NCBI GenBank assembly: GCA_002336465.1
Contig: DDEP01000241.1
Coordinates: forward strand, 1 to 11,713
DNA from: Pedobacter sp. UBA1951
GTDB taxonomy: Bacteria > Bacteroidota > Bacteroidia > Sphingobacteriales > Sphingobacteriaceae
DNA: 11,713 nucleotides
Reading direction: 5' to 3'
Under the pieces are notes generated by a model. The model was not told the origin of the DNA. It saw only the letters and a list, made by a program, of their open reading frames with translations, and did no database searches. Below are positions 1 to 5,625 of this stretch, piece after piece. Positions within the stretch are counted from its first letter, which is position 1. Each line of letters begins with the position of its first letter. The position numbers were made by a program, and so were the translations under genes.

Positions 1-196
1 TAGTGGTTGAATTGTTGAAATCATTATATACGGTTGAGTCTACATCATAAATACTTACGCTATTTTCTTTTAGAGGATAGTATTGTAAACCCATATCCAA
101 AGCAGGAGCATTTTCATGTTTGTTACATGCCAAAAGCATAGCAACGATTAAAGCATGCAAACAGAGATATTTAAAAAATGGCTTTTGGGCAGTCAT
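1..196 (-). CDS. Lipoprotein, N-terminal fragment (runs off left edge)
   Basis: The frame starts with ATG at 196 and stays open to base 1, giving 65 residues with no stop. Residues 1-24 form a lipoprotein signal peptide: a lysine-containing start, a hydrophobic stretch and the lipobox LLAC, with Cys24 as the lipidated residue. The mature part continues with an acidic, tyrosine-rich region containing YYPLKENSVSIYDVDSTVY. This resembles the start of Bacteroidota lipoproteins of unknown function, but I cannot name the family from this fragment. It lies 21 bases downstream of the PAS gene on the same strand and is probably cotranscribed with it. The C-terminal part is outside the window, so no function is proposed. 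Confidence 0.8.
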   Translation of the reverse strand, partial: MTAQKPFFKYLCLHALIVAMLLACNKHENAPALDMGLQYYPLKENSVSIYDVDSTVYNDFNNSTT

Positions 197-217
197 TATT
201 CAAATATATAAAACTAA

Positions 218-844
218 TTAGTTATAATTATTTTTTATGAGTTCCAGATCACGAGTTAAAATCCTGCTATAATTATCTAAAAGACTGGCAGAAGATTTCA
301 AATAGGTAATTAATTTATCAAAATCTTCTTTGCTGGCTGGTTTCTCATGTAATAAATTAGTAATACTTAATATTTGCGTAATGGGTTGCCTTAATTGATG
401 AGATACCTGATGTAATAACAAGCTTAATTCTTCTGCTTGTCTTTCTTTTTTGGCTTCAGCTTCTTTCTTTTCATTAATAAGGGTCCTAATAGAAAAATAG
501 TGATTGATTTTTCCACGATTATTGATAAGAGGGATAATAATAGTATCTACCCAATAACATACACCATTTTTACTTTTATTCTTTACTTCTCCCTGCCATA
601 TTCTCCCATTGCCAATGGTACGCCACATTTGCTTAAAAAAATCGCGATTGTGGTGCGAGGAATTAATGATATTGTGATTAGAACCAACTAACTCACTTTC
701 ATGATAGCCCGATATTTCACAGAACTTCTTATTTGCATAAGTAATGGTGCCCTTTAAATCTGTTATTGAGCAAATAACATTTTGGTCTCCAGTATCATCG
801 GTTGATCTGTCTAATAACAATTCTAAATTTTTCATGCTTAGCAT
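218..844 (-). CDS. PAS domain protein with a DHp (HisKA-like) segment and no ATPase domain
   Basis: The 208-residue protein has one PAS domain at about residues 15-125. Visible PAS features are ITDLKGTITYANKKFCEISGY near residue 27, the MWRTIGNGRIWQGEVKNKSK stretch at 73-92, and a YWVDT-x-IIP strand at 97-105. A charged linker helix (125-140) leads to a histidine-kinase-like helix pair at 140-205 with the H-box SHQLRQP (His149). The N, G1 and G2 boxes of an ATP-binding domain are absent and the stop follows directly, so it cannot phosphorylate itself alone. It may be a sensor using another kinase, a dimerising regulator, or a remnant. A second in-frame Met at codon 4 is an equally good start. 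It precedes the lipoprotein gene on the same strand. No mobile-element sequence marks a truncation. Confidence 0.85.
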   Translation of the reverse strand: MLSMKNLELLLDRSTDDTGDQNVICSITDLKGTITYANKKFCEISGYHESELVGSNHNIINSSHHNRDFFKQMWRTIGNGRIWQGEVKNKSKNGVCYWVDTIIIPLINNRGKINHYFSIRTLINEKKEAEAKKERQAEELSLLLHQVSHQLRQPITQILSITNLLHEKPASKEDFDKLITYLKSSASLLDNYSRILTRDLELIKNNYN

Positions 845-1006
845 TTCGAGTGCTAAAATAAAGAAAGCTTTGTTAGTACGTTAACTACGAGCGATAATTC
901 TATTCAAAGAATTTAGCCTTTTTTGTATAAAGTGTTGATATTCAGTATTCAGTCGCTATCCTTTTTTTGTAAAAAAATGATGAACTAAAAAATGCTATAA
1001 AACGTT

Positions 1007-1014
1007 TATCTTTA
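1007..1014 (+). promoter_or_regulatory. Possible -7 promoter element for the glutathione peroxidase gene
   Basis: TATCTTTA matches the Bacteroidota -7 consensus TAnnTTTG at seven of eight positions. It would place the transcript start about 15 bases before the ATG at 1037, a leader length similar to the other promoters here. No TTG sits 19 bases upstream, so the -33 half is missing and the call is weak. Confidence 0.25.
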
Positions 1015-1036
1015 TATGTAATTAAAAATATGCATC

Positions 1037-1555
1037 ATGATAAACACATTGTTAATATTATTAGGCTTTATGCTTAATCCTAATCCACCTAAAAGCATTT
1101 ATGACTTTTCTTTCAAAACATTAGATGGGAAAGAAATCAAACTTTCTAAATTTAAAGGCAAAAAGATATTGATTGTAAATACAGCTTCTAAATGCGGCTA
1201 CACTCCTCAATATGAAGATTTAGAGAAACTGCACAAACAATATGGCAATAAGGTGGTACTGATTGGTTTTCCATCTGCTGATTTTGGCGGACAGGAATTA
1301 GGCACCAATGCAGAAATCAAAGAATTTTGTACAGGAAAATATAACACTACATTTTTGATTGCCGAAAAAGGCGATGTCAAAGGCGAAAGCATTTCTCCTT
1401 TGTTCCAGTATTTAACCACTCAGTCTAATCCTGATTTTACTGGAGATATCAAATGGAATTTTGAGAAATTTCTAATCAATGAGAAAGGTCAGCTTGTTCA
1501 CAGATATAGATCTGCTGTAAAACCTTTAGATGAACAGATTACCAGAAATTTTTAG
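1037..1555 (+). CDS. Glutathione peroxidase family (thioredoxin-type peroxidase)
   Basis: The 172-residue protein reduces hydroperoxides. The family signature VNTASKCGYTPQYEDL places the peroxidatic Cys at residue 53. The rest of the catalytic tetrad is present: Gln86 in FGGQE, and Trp140 and Asn141 in the WNFEKF motif. Cys98 in EFCTGKY is where the resolving Cys sits in the thioredoxin-dependent (2-Cys) members, so thioredoxin rather than glutathione is the likely reductant. The length is normal plus a short hydrophobic N-terminus (residues 3-12), which may be a weak export or anchor signal; there is no lipobox. The usual FPSNQFGGQEPG segment reads FPSADFGGQELG here. The gene stands alone, ends in a hairpin terminator and converges on the XRE gene. 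A role in the neighbouring peptide locus is not indicated. Confidence 0.92.
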   Translation: MINTLLILLGFMLNPNPPKSIYDFSFKTLDGKEIKLSKFKGKKILIVNTASKCGYTPQYEDLEKLHKQYGNKVVLIGFPSADFGGQELGTNAEIKEFCTGKYNTTFLIAEKGDVKGESISPLFQYLTTQSNPDFTGDIKWNFEKFLINEKGQLVHRYRSAVKPLDEQITRNF

Positions 1556-1587
1556 TTAAGACTTTTTTCTGTAATTTTTTGCCAAAG

Positions 1588-1623
1588 GAGTTGAGGATTA
1601 TTTATAATGCTCAACTCTTTTTT
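1588..1623 (+). terminator. Rho-independent terminator of the peroxidase gene
   Basis: An eight-pair perfect stem GAGTTGAG/CTCAACTC (1588-1595 with 1610-1617) encloses a G-G mismatch and an inner ATTAT/ATAAT stem, followed by six Ts (1618-1623). It begins 32 bases after the peroxidase stop. Its right arm and T-run lie inside the last codons of the convergent XRE gene, so the XRE 3' coding end doubles as terminator sequence. Confidence 0.8.
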
Positions 1624-1882
1624 CTAGGTCTTTTCTTATCAGGATTAGTCGAGAAGTTGTGGGGTCAGAGATAAAACGTTCATATTCTAAGCAGCGTGCA
1701 AAATAGTACAATTCCATTCCATAGAATTCTGCAATCTGTTGTGCCACGTCCATTCTTAACATCGTTAAATTTTGTTCAAGCTTTGCATAAGTTGAACGTT
1801 CCATGTTAAGCGCCTTAGCTACATTACTTTGAGAAACTTTCTTGATATTTCTGAATATTCTTAGGGTTTTGCCTATATCCAT
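1598..1882 (-). CDS. XRE-family helix-turn-helix regulator, small
   Basis: The 94-residue protein has a Cro/C1-type DNA-binding domain at about residues 5-60. The helix-turn-helix core SQSNVAKALNMERSTYAKLE (17-36) carries the usual pattern of a turn after the first helix and a recognition helix with Ser/Thr/Tyr. The remaining 30 residues form a charged helix with no sensor domain, so it may be a simple dimeric regulator. It is transcribed divergently from the peptide-export operon with 132 bases between the two start codons. That layout, with a palindrome lying between the facing promoters, suggests it controls both itself and the operon. This is inferred from position; the sign of control cannot be read from sequence. 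Confidence 0.85.
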   Translation of the reverse strand: MDIGKTLRIFRNIKKVSQSNVAKALNMERSTYAKLEQNLTMLRMDVAQQIAEFYGMELYYFARCLEYERFISDPTTSRLILIRKDLEKRVEHYK

Positions 1883-1902
1883 AACAAGTTAATTTAGAGT
1901 AC

Positions 1903-1932
1903 TTAATATATTAAATATATTGAAAAAACCAA
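1903..1932 (-). promoter_or_regulatory. Candidate promoter of the XRE gene
   Basis: Read on the minus strand, TTG (1932-1930) is followed after exactly 19 bases by TATATTAA (1910-1903). This fits the Bacteroidota TTG-N19-TAnnTTTG pattern, with two mismatches in the last positions. It would start the transcript roughly 14 bases before the ATG at 1882. Confidence 0.4.
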
Positions 1933-1934
1933 AA

Positions 1935-1970
1935 TTGTGAAAAAAAATCACAAATCTTTGTTTGTCACAA
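1935..1970. promoter_or_regulatory. Candidate operator: TTGTGA-A7-TCACAA palindrome plus a third half-site
   Basis: TTGTGA (1935-1940) and TCACAA (1948-1953) form a perfect inverted repeat around seven As. A further TCACAA occurs at 1965-1970 within TTTGTCACAA. The palindrome lies between the -33 elements of the two divergent promoters, and the third half-site falls between the -33 and -7 of the operon promoter. This is a plausible binding site for the XRE protein. It also resembles a CRP-type site (TGTGA-N6-TCACA), but the spacer is one base longer. Confidence 0.5.
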
Positions 1971-1987
1971 CTTAATTTATAGTTTAG
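1958..1987 (+). promoter_or_regulatory. Candidate promoter of the peptide-export operon
   Basis: TTG (1958-1960) is followed after exactly 19 bases by TAGTTTAG (1980-1987), one mismatch from the Bacteroidota -7 consensus TAnnTTTG. The predicted start is about 20 bases before the ATG at 2015. No equally good promoter is visible further along the operon. Confidence 0.55.
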
Positions 1988-2014
1988 GTTATCAACTAAC
2001 CAAATCTAAATTTT

Positions 2015-3598
2015 ATGTTACTACGTCCTAAAGAAAACGCTTTGGCGGTAACGCAACTTCTTCTAAAGAATATAGACACCAAGATTAGTTATGATTCTTT
2101 AAAGAAAGCCTTATACGACCATCCTGAATACCCTAGTTTGTTGGCTATTAGTGATGTTTTGAATGAATATCATATTCATAATGAGGCCTACCAGATTAAA
2201 AAGGAAGAATATAACGTAGATGATTTGCTCTTCCCCTTTATTGCTCATGTTAACAATAATGGAGGGATGTTCATGTTGATACATAATATTAAAGATGGGC
2301 AGGTAACATTCAGTGATGAAAAATCAAAAAAATCAATTATACCCGAAAAAGATTTTATACAAAAATGGTCAGGAATAGCCTTATATGCCACAATAACTCC
2401 TAATAGTTCCGAAATAAGGTATTATGAAAAACAATTTCTCGCTAATTTAAAAACGCTTGGTAAACCCCTGCTCATCTTAACGCTCTTATCTACCTTGTTG
2501 CTTGGGTTAAATTTTCAAAATTCAATTCCAGGATATTATATCTTGCTGCTGGTGAAACTGTTAGGGGTTGGCATAGGGGTATTACTGCTTGCCCATAGTA
2601 TTGATGCAAACAATCCATTTGTTAAAAATCTTTGCGGTTTGGGTAGCAAGAATAATTGTAATGCCATATTAAAGTCTGATGCAGCTAAGGTTAACGAATG
2701 GCTAAGTTGGAGTGAAGTTGGTTTCTTTTATTTTACGGGTTCATTTTTGGCCTTATATTTCAATCCTTCATTAATGCCGTACTTGTTGTGGCTTAACTTA
2801 TTGAGTTTACCTTACACAATATGGTCAATAGGGTATCAGTACAGGCAAAAAAACTGGTGCGTTTTATGTTGTTCTGTTCAGGTATTGTTATGGGTAGAAT
2901 TCATTGTAGGAATAAGTTCAGGTAAAGAGAATTATACAGCCATTAACTTCAATATAACTGCATTTATACAGCTTTTTCTAAGTTTTATTATCCCTGTAAT
3001 GGCTTGGTTTTTATTAAAACCTCAACTAACAAAAAGCGCCGAATATAATCCGTTAAAACAACAACTTAAAAAATTTAAATATGATCAACAATTGTTTAAT
3101 CACGCTTTAACTAATCAAGCAAAATACGCTGTTCCCGATAATTTAATGCCAGTTGTCCTGGGTAATCCTCAGGCAGAAACCATTATAACCATGGTCAGTA
3201 ACCCTTTTTGCGGGCCCTGTGCTAAAGCTCATGCTTTTTTAGATAATTGGTTGGCTACAAGAAGTGATGTTCAGTTAAAAGTGATTTTTACCACAGCAGA
3301 CCATGATGATGATCAACGAACCAAAGTTTCTAGGCATGTATCGGCATTAAGCCAAACTAAAGATGAAACCTTGTTGGCTAATGCTCTTAACGATTGGTAT
3401 GCTCAAAATCAGAAAAAATATGATGAATGGGCCAAACGTTACCCTATTACAATAGCCGAAGAAATGGCAGATGTTACTGCAAAACAAAAAGCATGGTGTG
3501 ATATGGCCGAAATCCAATATACGCCAACTATCTTGATAAACGGTTATAAACTCCCTGAACCTTATCAATTAGAAGATATTAAATACTTAGTTTATTAG
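2015..3598 (+). CDS. VKOR-thioredoxin membrane protein with degenerate C39-like N-terminal domain
   Basis: This 527-residue protein is predicted to form disulfides outside the inner membrane. Residues 1-125 resemble a C39 peptidase domain (ISYDSLKKAL, YPSLLAIS, LLFPFIAHV, FIQKWSGIAL) but contain no cysteine, so it cannot be a protease and may bind leaders. Hydrophobic segments follow at about 151-167, 173-194, 236-250, 254-272, 283-300 and 312-334. The VKOR core shows the loop pair Cys207/Cys215 and the CxxC Cys282/Cys285 (next to Cys286). The C-terminal thioredoxin-like domain (about 380-527) has NPFCGPC (Cys399/Cys402) and a cis-Pro at 504 in YTPT. As first gene of the operon and directly upstream of a four-cysteine precursor, it probably oxidises the exported peptides. 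The segment at 151-167 is extra relative to five-helix VKOR-thioredoxin proteins and leaves the side of the C39-like domain uncertain. Confidence 0.9.
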   Translation: MLLRPKENALAVTQLLLKNIDTKISYDSLKKALYDHPEYPSLLAISDVLNEYHIHNEAYQIKKEEYNVDDLLFPFIAHVNNNGGMFMLIHNIKDGQVTFSDEKSKKSIIPEKDFIQKWSGIALYATITPNSSEIRYYEKQFLANLKTLGKPLLILTLLSTLLLGLNFQNSIPGYYILLLVKLLGVGIGVLLLAHSIDANNPFVKNLCGLGSKNNCNAILKSDAAKVNEWLSWSEVGFFYFTGSFLALYFNPSLMPYLLWLNLLSLPYTIWSIGYQYRQKNWCVLCCSVQVLLWVEFIVGISSGKENYTAINFNITAFIQLFLSFIIPVMAWFLLKPQLTKSAEYNPLKQQLKKFKYDQQLFNHALTNQAKYAVPDNLMPVVLGNPQAETIITMVSNPFCGPCAKAHAFLDNWLATRSDVQLKVIFTTADHDDDQRTKVSRHVSALSQTKDETLLANALNDWYAQNQKKYDEWAKRYPITIAEEMADVTAKQKAWCDMAEIQYTPTILINGYKLPEPYQLEDIKYLVY

Positions 3599-3607
3599 TA
3601 CAAAGAA

Positions 3608-3621
3608 ATTGCATATGCAAT
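3608..3621. repeat. 14-base perfect palindrome before structured element copy 1
   Basis: ATTGCATATGCAAT is a perfect palindrome starting 9 bases after the VKOR-thioredoxin stop and touching stem 1 of the structured element. It is not present at the equivalent place before precursor 2. It could be a protein-binding site, a small RNA hairpin or chance. Confidence 0.35.
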
Positions 3622-3705
3622 GGTTAGCCGATTGCAAGCGTACTAACCAAAAATGAGTAATGGCATAAATCATTACCGCTTAAGTAAACCTGCGTGAAAG
3701 TTTAC
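3621..3705 (+). promoter_or_regulatory. Three-stem structured RNA element, copy 1 (before precursor 1)
   Basis: Three consecutive stem-loops can be drawn on the plus-strand transcript. Stem 1 is TGGTTAG/CTAACCA (3621-3627 with 3643-3649) around a 15-base loop. Stem 2 is GTAATGG/TCATTAC (3657-3663 with 3670-3676), with one G-U pair. Stem 3 is GTAAAC/GTTTAC (3684-3689 with 3700-3705). The element ends 29 bases before the precursor ATG and starts 22 bases after the preceding stop. It matches copy 2 at 75 of 85 positions without gaps. No promoter motif or T-run lies in it. I infer a cis-acting RNA for processing, stability or translation of the precursor message; the mechanism is unknown. Confidence 0.75.
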
Positions 3706-3734
3706 AAAATTGATTAAACCTAAAAATCAAAATT

Positions 3735-3950
3735 ATGAACAAAATGAATTTACTCAGTAAAGCTGAGATGAAAAAAGTAACTGGTGGTGTAGTAAAATTG
3801 TGCGGAGTTAAAATAGATGGAACTTGGTATAGCGTTGGAGGAGGTAGATCGGAAGCAGAGGGATTATTAGGATATACAGGTTCATTTAACAATGGAGAGA
3901 TATATGGTACCGTTACAAACTGGTGCTGTGACAGTTGCTATTGGAATTAA
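3735..3950 (+). CDS. Precursor peptide 1: double-glycine leader, 4-Cys secreted core
   Basis: The 71-residue product has the leader MNKMNLLSKAEMKKVTGG, ending in the Gly-Gly cut site of C39 peptidases, so cleavage after residue 18 would give a 53-residue core. The core is glycine-rich (WYSVGGG, GYTGSFNNG) and has four cysteines: Cys23, Cys64, Cys65 and Cys68, the last three in the C-terminal WCCDSCYWN. The even number, together with VKOR and thioredoxin genes in the operon, suggests two disulfides. Met1 or Met4 could be the start; Met1 is used. The DNA up to codon 15 is nearly identical to precursor 2, while the cores are unrelated apart from a CCxS motif. The core matches no family I recognise. 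Bacteriocin or signal peptide are the main possibilities. Confidence 0.88.
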   Translation: MNKMNLLSKAEMKKVTGGVVKLCGVKIDGTWYSVGGGRSEAEGLLGYTGSFNNGEIYGTVTNWCCDSCYWN

Positions 3951-3958
3951 TCTATTCT

Positions 3959-3993
3959 TTAAATGGGGATAGCTATAGGCTGTCCTCATTTAA
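3959..3993 (+). promoter_or_regulatory. Long intercistronic hairpin after precursor 1
   Basis: A 16-base left arm (3959-3974) pairs along its full length with a 16-base right arm (3978-3993) around a 3-base loop. Three pairs are G-U or U-G, so the fold works on the plus-strand RNA but would be mismatched on the minus strand. It starts 8 bases after the precursor stop and ends 12 bases before the next ATG. There is no T-run after it, so it looks like a stability or processing hairpin rather than a full terminator. It could leave the precursor message more abundant than downstream messages. Confidence 0.7.
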
Positions 3994-4005
3994 ACTGAAA
4001 TCATT

Positions 4006-5457
4006 ATGAAATATAAAATAACTTACCTCTTTTGTTATGTGATCTATTTAACAACAGGATGTGTCAATAGGAGCAATACAGACAACAATAGCTCTATTAA
4101 TCATACAGATGTTGTTATTGTTATAAATAAAGATAAATATAAGATAGACTATCAGGCGCTACCTTATTACGAACCAAACAAATTTTTTTATTACGATGAT
4201 TATCTTATCAGAAATCAATATGTTTTAAAAAATAGTGATCAAGCAGATACACTAAAAATCAAAACAAATTTAAAGCTCTTACCTCTAGATTTATTTTATC
4301 ACTATGTAACCTATAATTACCATTTTAAACCAGGAGACACATTGATTTTTAATTTCTATCAAGGATATCCTGAAGTAAAGGCTAAAAATAGAAAAGATGA
4401 TTTTTATAATCTGAATTATTCTTTGGCATACAAAAAGAGATTTAATCAACAGCTTTCTAGATATTCTACTCCTCTACCAAATAGTAACCAAAACAATATT
4501 AAAGACGGAGGTTTAGATATAATTCAAAAGAAGTTTGACGACCAAAACCATTTTATAGATTCCCTTAAAAATAAACAACTATTATCAGTTGATTTAGCAG
4601 GAGCATATAAAAGACAAAATATGTTTAATTATTATTTGTATCAATATTTTTTACCTCAAAAACTTAAAGATAACACAGATAAAATCGATTTAAATAAGCT
4701 AATTAACGACGAGCAGTTTTACTATAACGATTATTTTCACCAAGCTTTGATTTGGAAATATTTATGGCAACATCCAAACATTAGCAAAATTAAAAGGAAC
4801 GCCGGAATATCACTTAATTATATGCAGGCTTTTGATGCTGTTAATCACGATTTTACAAACCCTAAAATTAAGGCGGCTATGCTTTTTTATTGTTTACAAA
4901 TGATATACGAACAAGATAGCCACAGCAATTTTGAAAAATACTTTAATAAATTTAAGAAGCTCGAAACAAATACATATTACATTGAGCAGTTAAATAAAAA
5001 TAATCTCTATTCTAAAGAGAAATTAAAAAAGAAAACTATACTGGTAAATTTTCAAAATGAAGAAATCGAGTTTGAAGATTTAATAAAGAAATTTAAAGGA
5101 AACCTTATTTATGTTGACTTATGGGCGAGTTGGTGCGTTCCCTGTAGGGCGGCCATGCCAGCTTCGGTAGAAATGAGAAATTTGTTCAAAGACAAACCTG
5201 TTCAATTCTTATATCTATCTCTAGATAAAAAATATACAGATTGGCAAATTGCTCTTAAAGATGAAAAACTAACCGAATACAAGAACAGCTATTTGTTAAA
5301 AGATGTAAAAAATGCTCAGTTATTAAAAGCTTTAGGCATTGTAACTATTCCTCGTTATTTGATTTATAATAAAAAGGGACAACTTATAAATCAAAATGCC
5401 CCGGGTCCCAATAGCAATAAACTAAGAGATTTACTGAATAAATCTTTGTCAGAATAA
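4006..5457 (+). CDS. Thioredoxin-fold lipoprotein (TlpA-like C-terminal domain)
   Basis: The 483-residue protein begins with a lipoprotein signal peptide and lipobox LTTGC, giving lipidated Cys19, so it is likely anchored on the periplasmic face of a membrane. Residues about 30-340 are lysine-, asparagine- and tyrosine-rich, probably helical, and match no domain I can name. The C-terminal part (about 350-480) is a thioredoxin fold: the strand NLIYVDLWASW leads to the active site Cys377-Val-Pro-Cys380, and Pro449 in VTIPRY is the cis-Pro. This resembles TlpA/ResA-type thiol-disulfide proteins that reduce or reshuffle disulfides. Placed between a precursor gene and the transporter, it may isomerise peptide disulfides or act as partner of the VKOR protein. 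Immunity is a further, unsupported possibility for the unassigned middle region. Confidence 0.85.
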   Translation: MKYKITYLFCYVIYLTTGCVNRSNTDNNSSINHTDVVIVINKDKYKIDYQALPYYEPNKFFYYDDYLIRNQYVLKNSDQADTLKIKTNLKLLPLDLFYHYVTYNYHFKPGDTLIFNFYQGYPEVKAKNRKDDFYNLNYSLAYKKRFNQQLSRYSTPLPNSNQNNIKDGGLDIIQKKFDDQNHFIDSLKNKQLLSVDLAGAYKRQNMFNYYLYQYFLPQKLKDNTDKIDLNKLINDEQFYYNDYFHQALIWKYLWQHPNISKIKRNAGISLNYMQAFDAVNHDFTNPKIKAAMLFYCLQMIYEQDSHSNFEKYFNKFKKLETNTYYIEQLNKNNLYSKEKLKKKTILVNFQNEEIEFEDLIKKFKGNLIYVDLWASWCVPCRAAMPASVEMRNLFKDKPVQFLYLSLDKKYTDWQIALKDEKLTEYKNSYLLKDVKNAQLLKALGIVTIPRYLIYNKKGQLINQNAPGPNSNKLRDLLNKSLSE

Positions 5458-5506
5458 ATTTTAATAAAGATTTGTTGCCTATAAGGTTTCTTATTTAATC
5501 CGTTTC

Positions 5507-5531
5507 GAATTCACCCTGAAAGGTGATATTC
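5507..5531 (+). promoter_or_regulatory. Intercistronic hairpin before the transporter gene
   Basis: GAAT-TCACC (5507-5515) pairs with GGTGA-T-ATTC (5522-5531) around the six-base loop CTGAAA, giving nine pairs and one bulged T. No T-run follows. It lies in the 168-base gap between the lipoprotein and the PCAT gene, where processing or partial termination could separate the two halves of the operon. Confidence 0.4.
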
Positions 5532-5585
5532 AAAAAGAGGATAAAGATGATTTTTACTAAACTGAGGCTAAATAGAAAAATCTTG

Positions 5586-5593
5586 TATATTTA
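5586..5593 (+). promoter_or_regulatory. Possible internal -7 promoter element before PCAT
   Basis: TATATTTA matches TAnnTTTG at seven of eight positions, 32 bases before the PCAT start. No TTG lies at the expected 19-base distance, so this is a weak candidate for separate expression of the transporter genes. Confidence 0.25.
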
Positions 5594-5625
5594 AGCTAGC
5601 CAAAACGAATATAAACTAAATTAAC

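Noticed and set aside
197..208. A perfect TAnnTTTG match (TATATTTG, minus strand) just before the lipoprotein ATG
   Set aside because: It would start the transcript at or inside the start codon and no TTG lies 19 bases upstream. The lipoprotein gene is 21 bases behind the PAS gene and is more likely cotranscribed.
1935..1953. CRP/FNR-type binding site
   Set aside because: TGTGA and TCACA are separated by seven bases rather than six, and a divergent XRE gene gives a better local candidate. The CRP reading cannot be excluded.
5548..5595. A 15-codon ORF before PCAT (starts MIFTKL)
   Set aside because: Very short, no GG leader, no cysteines and no homology pattern; probably chance.
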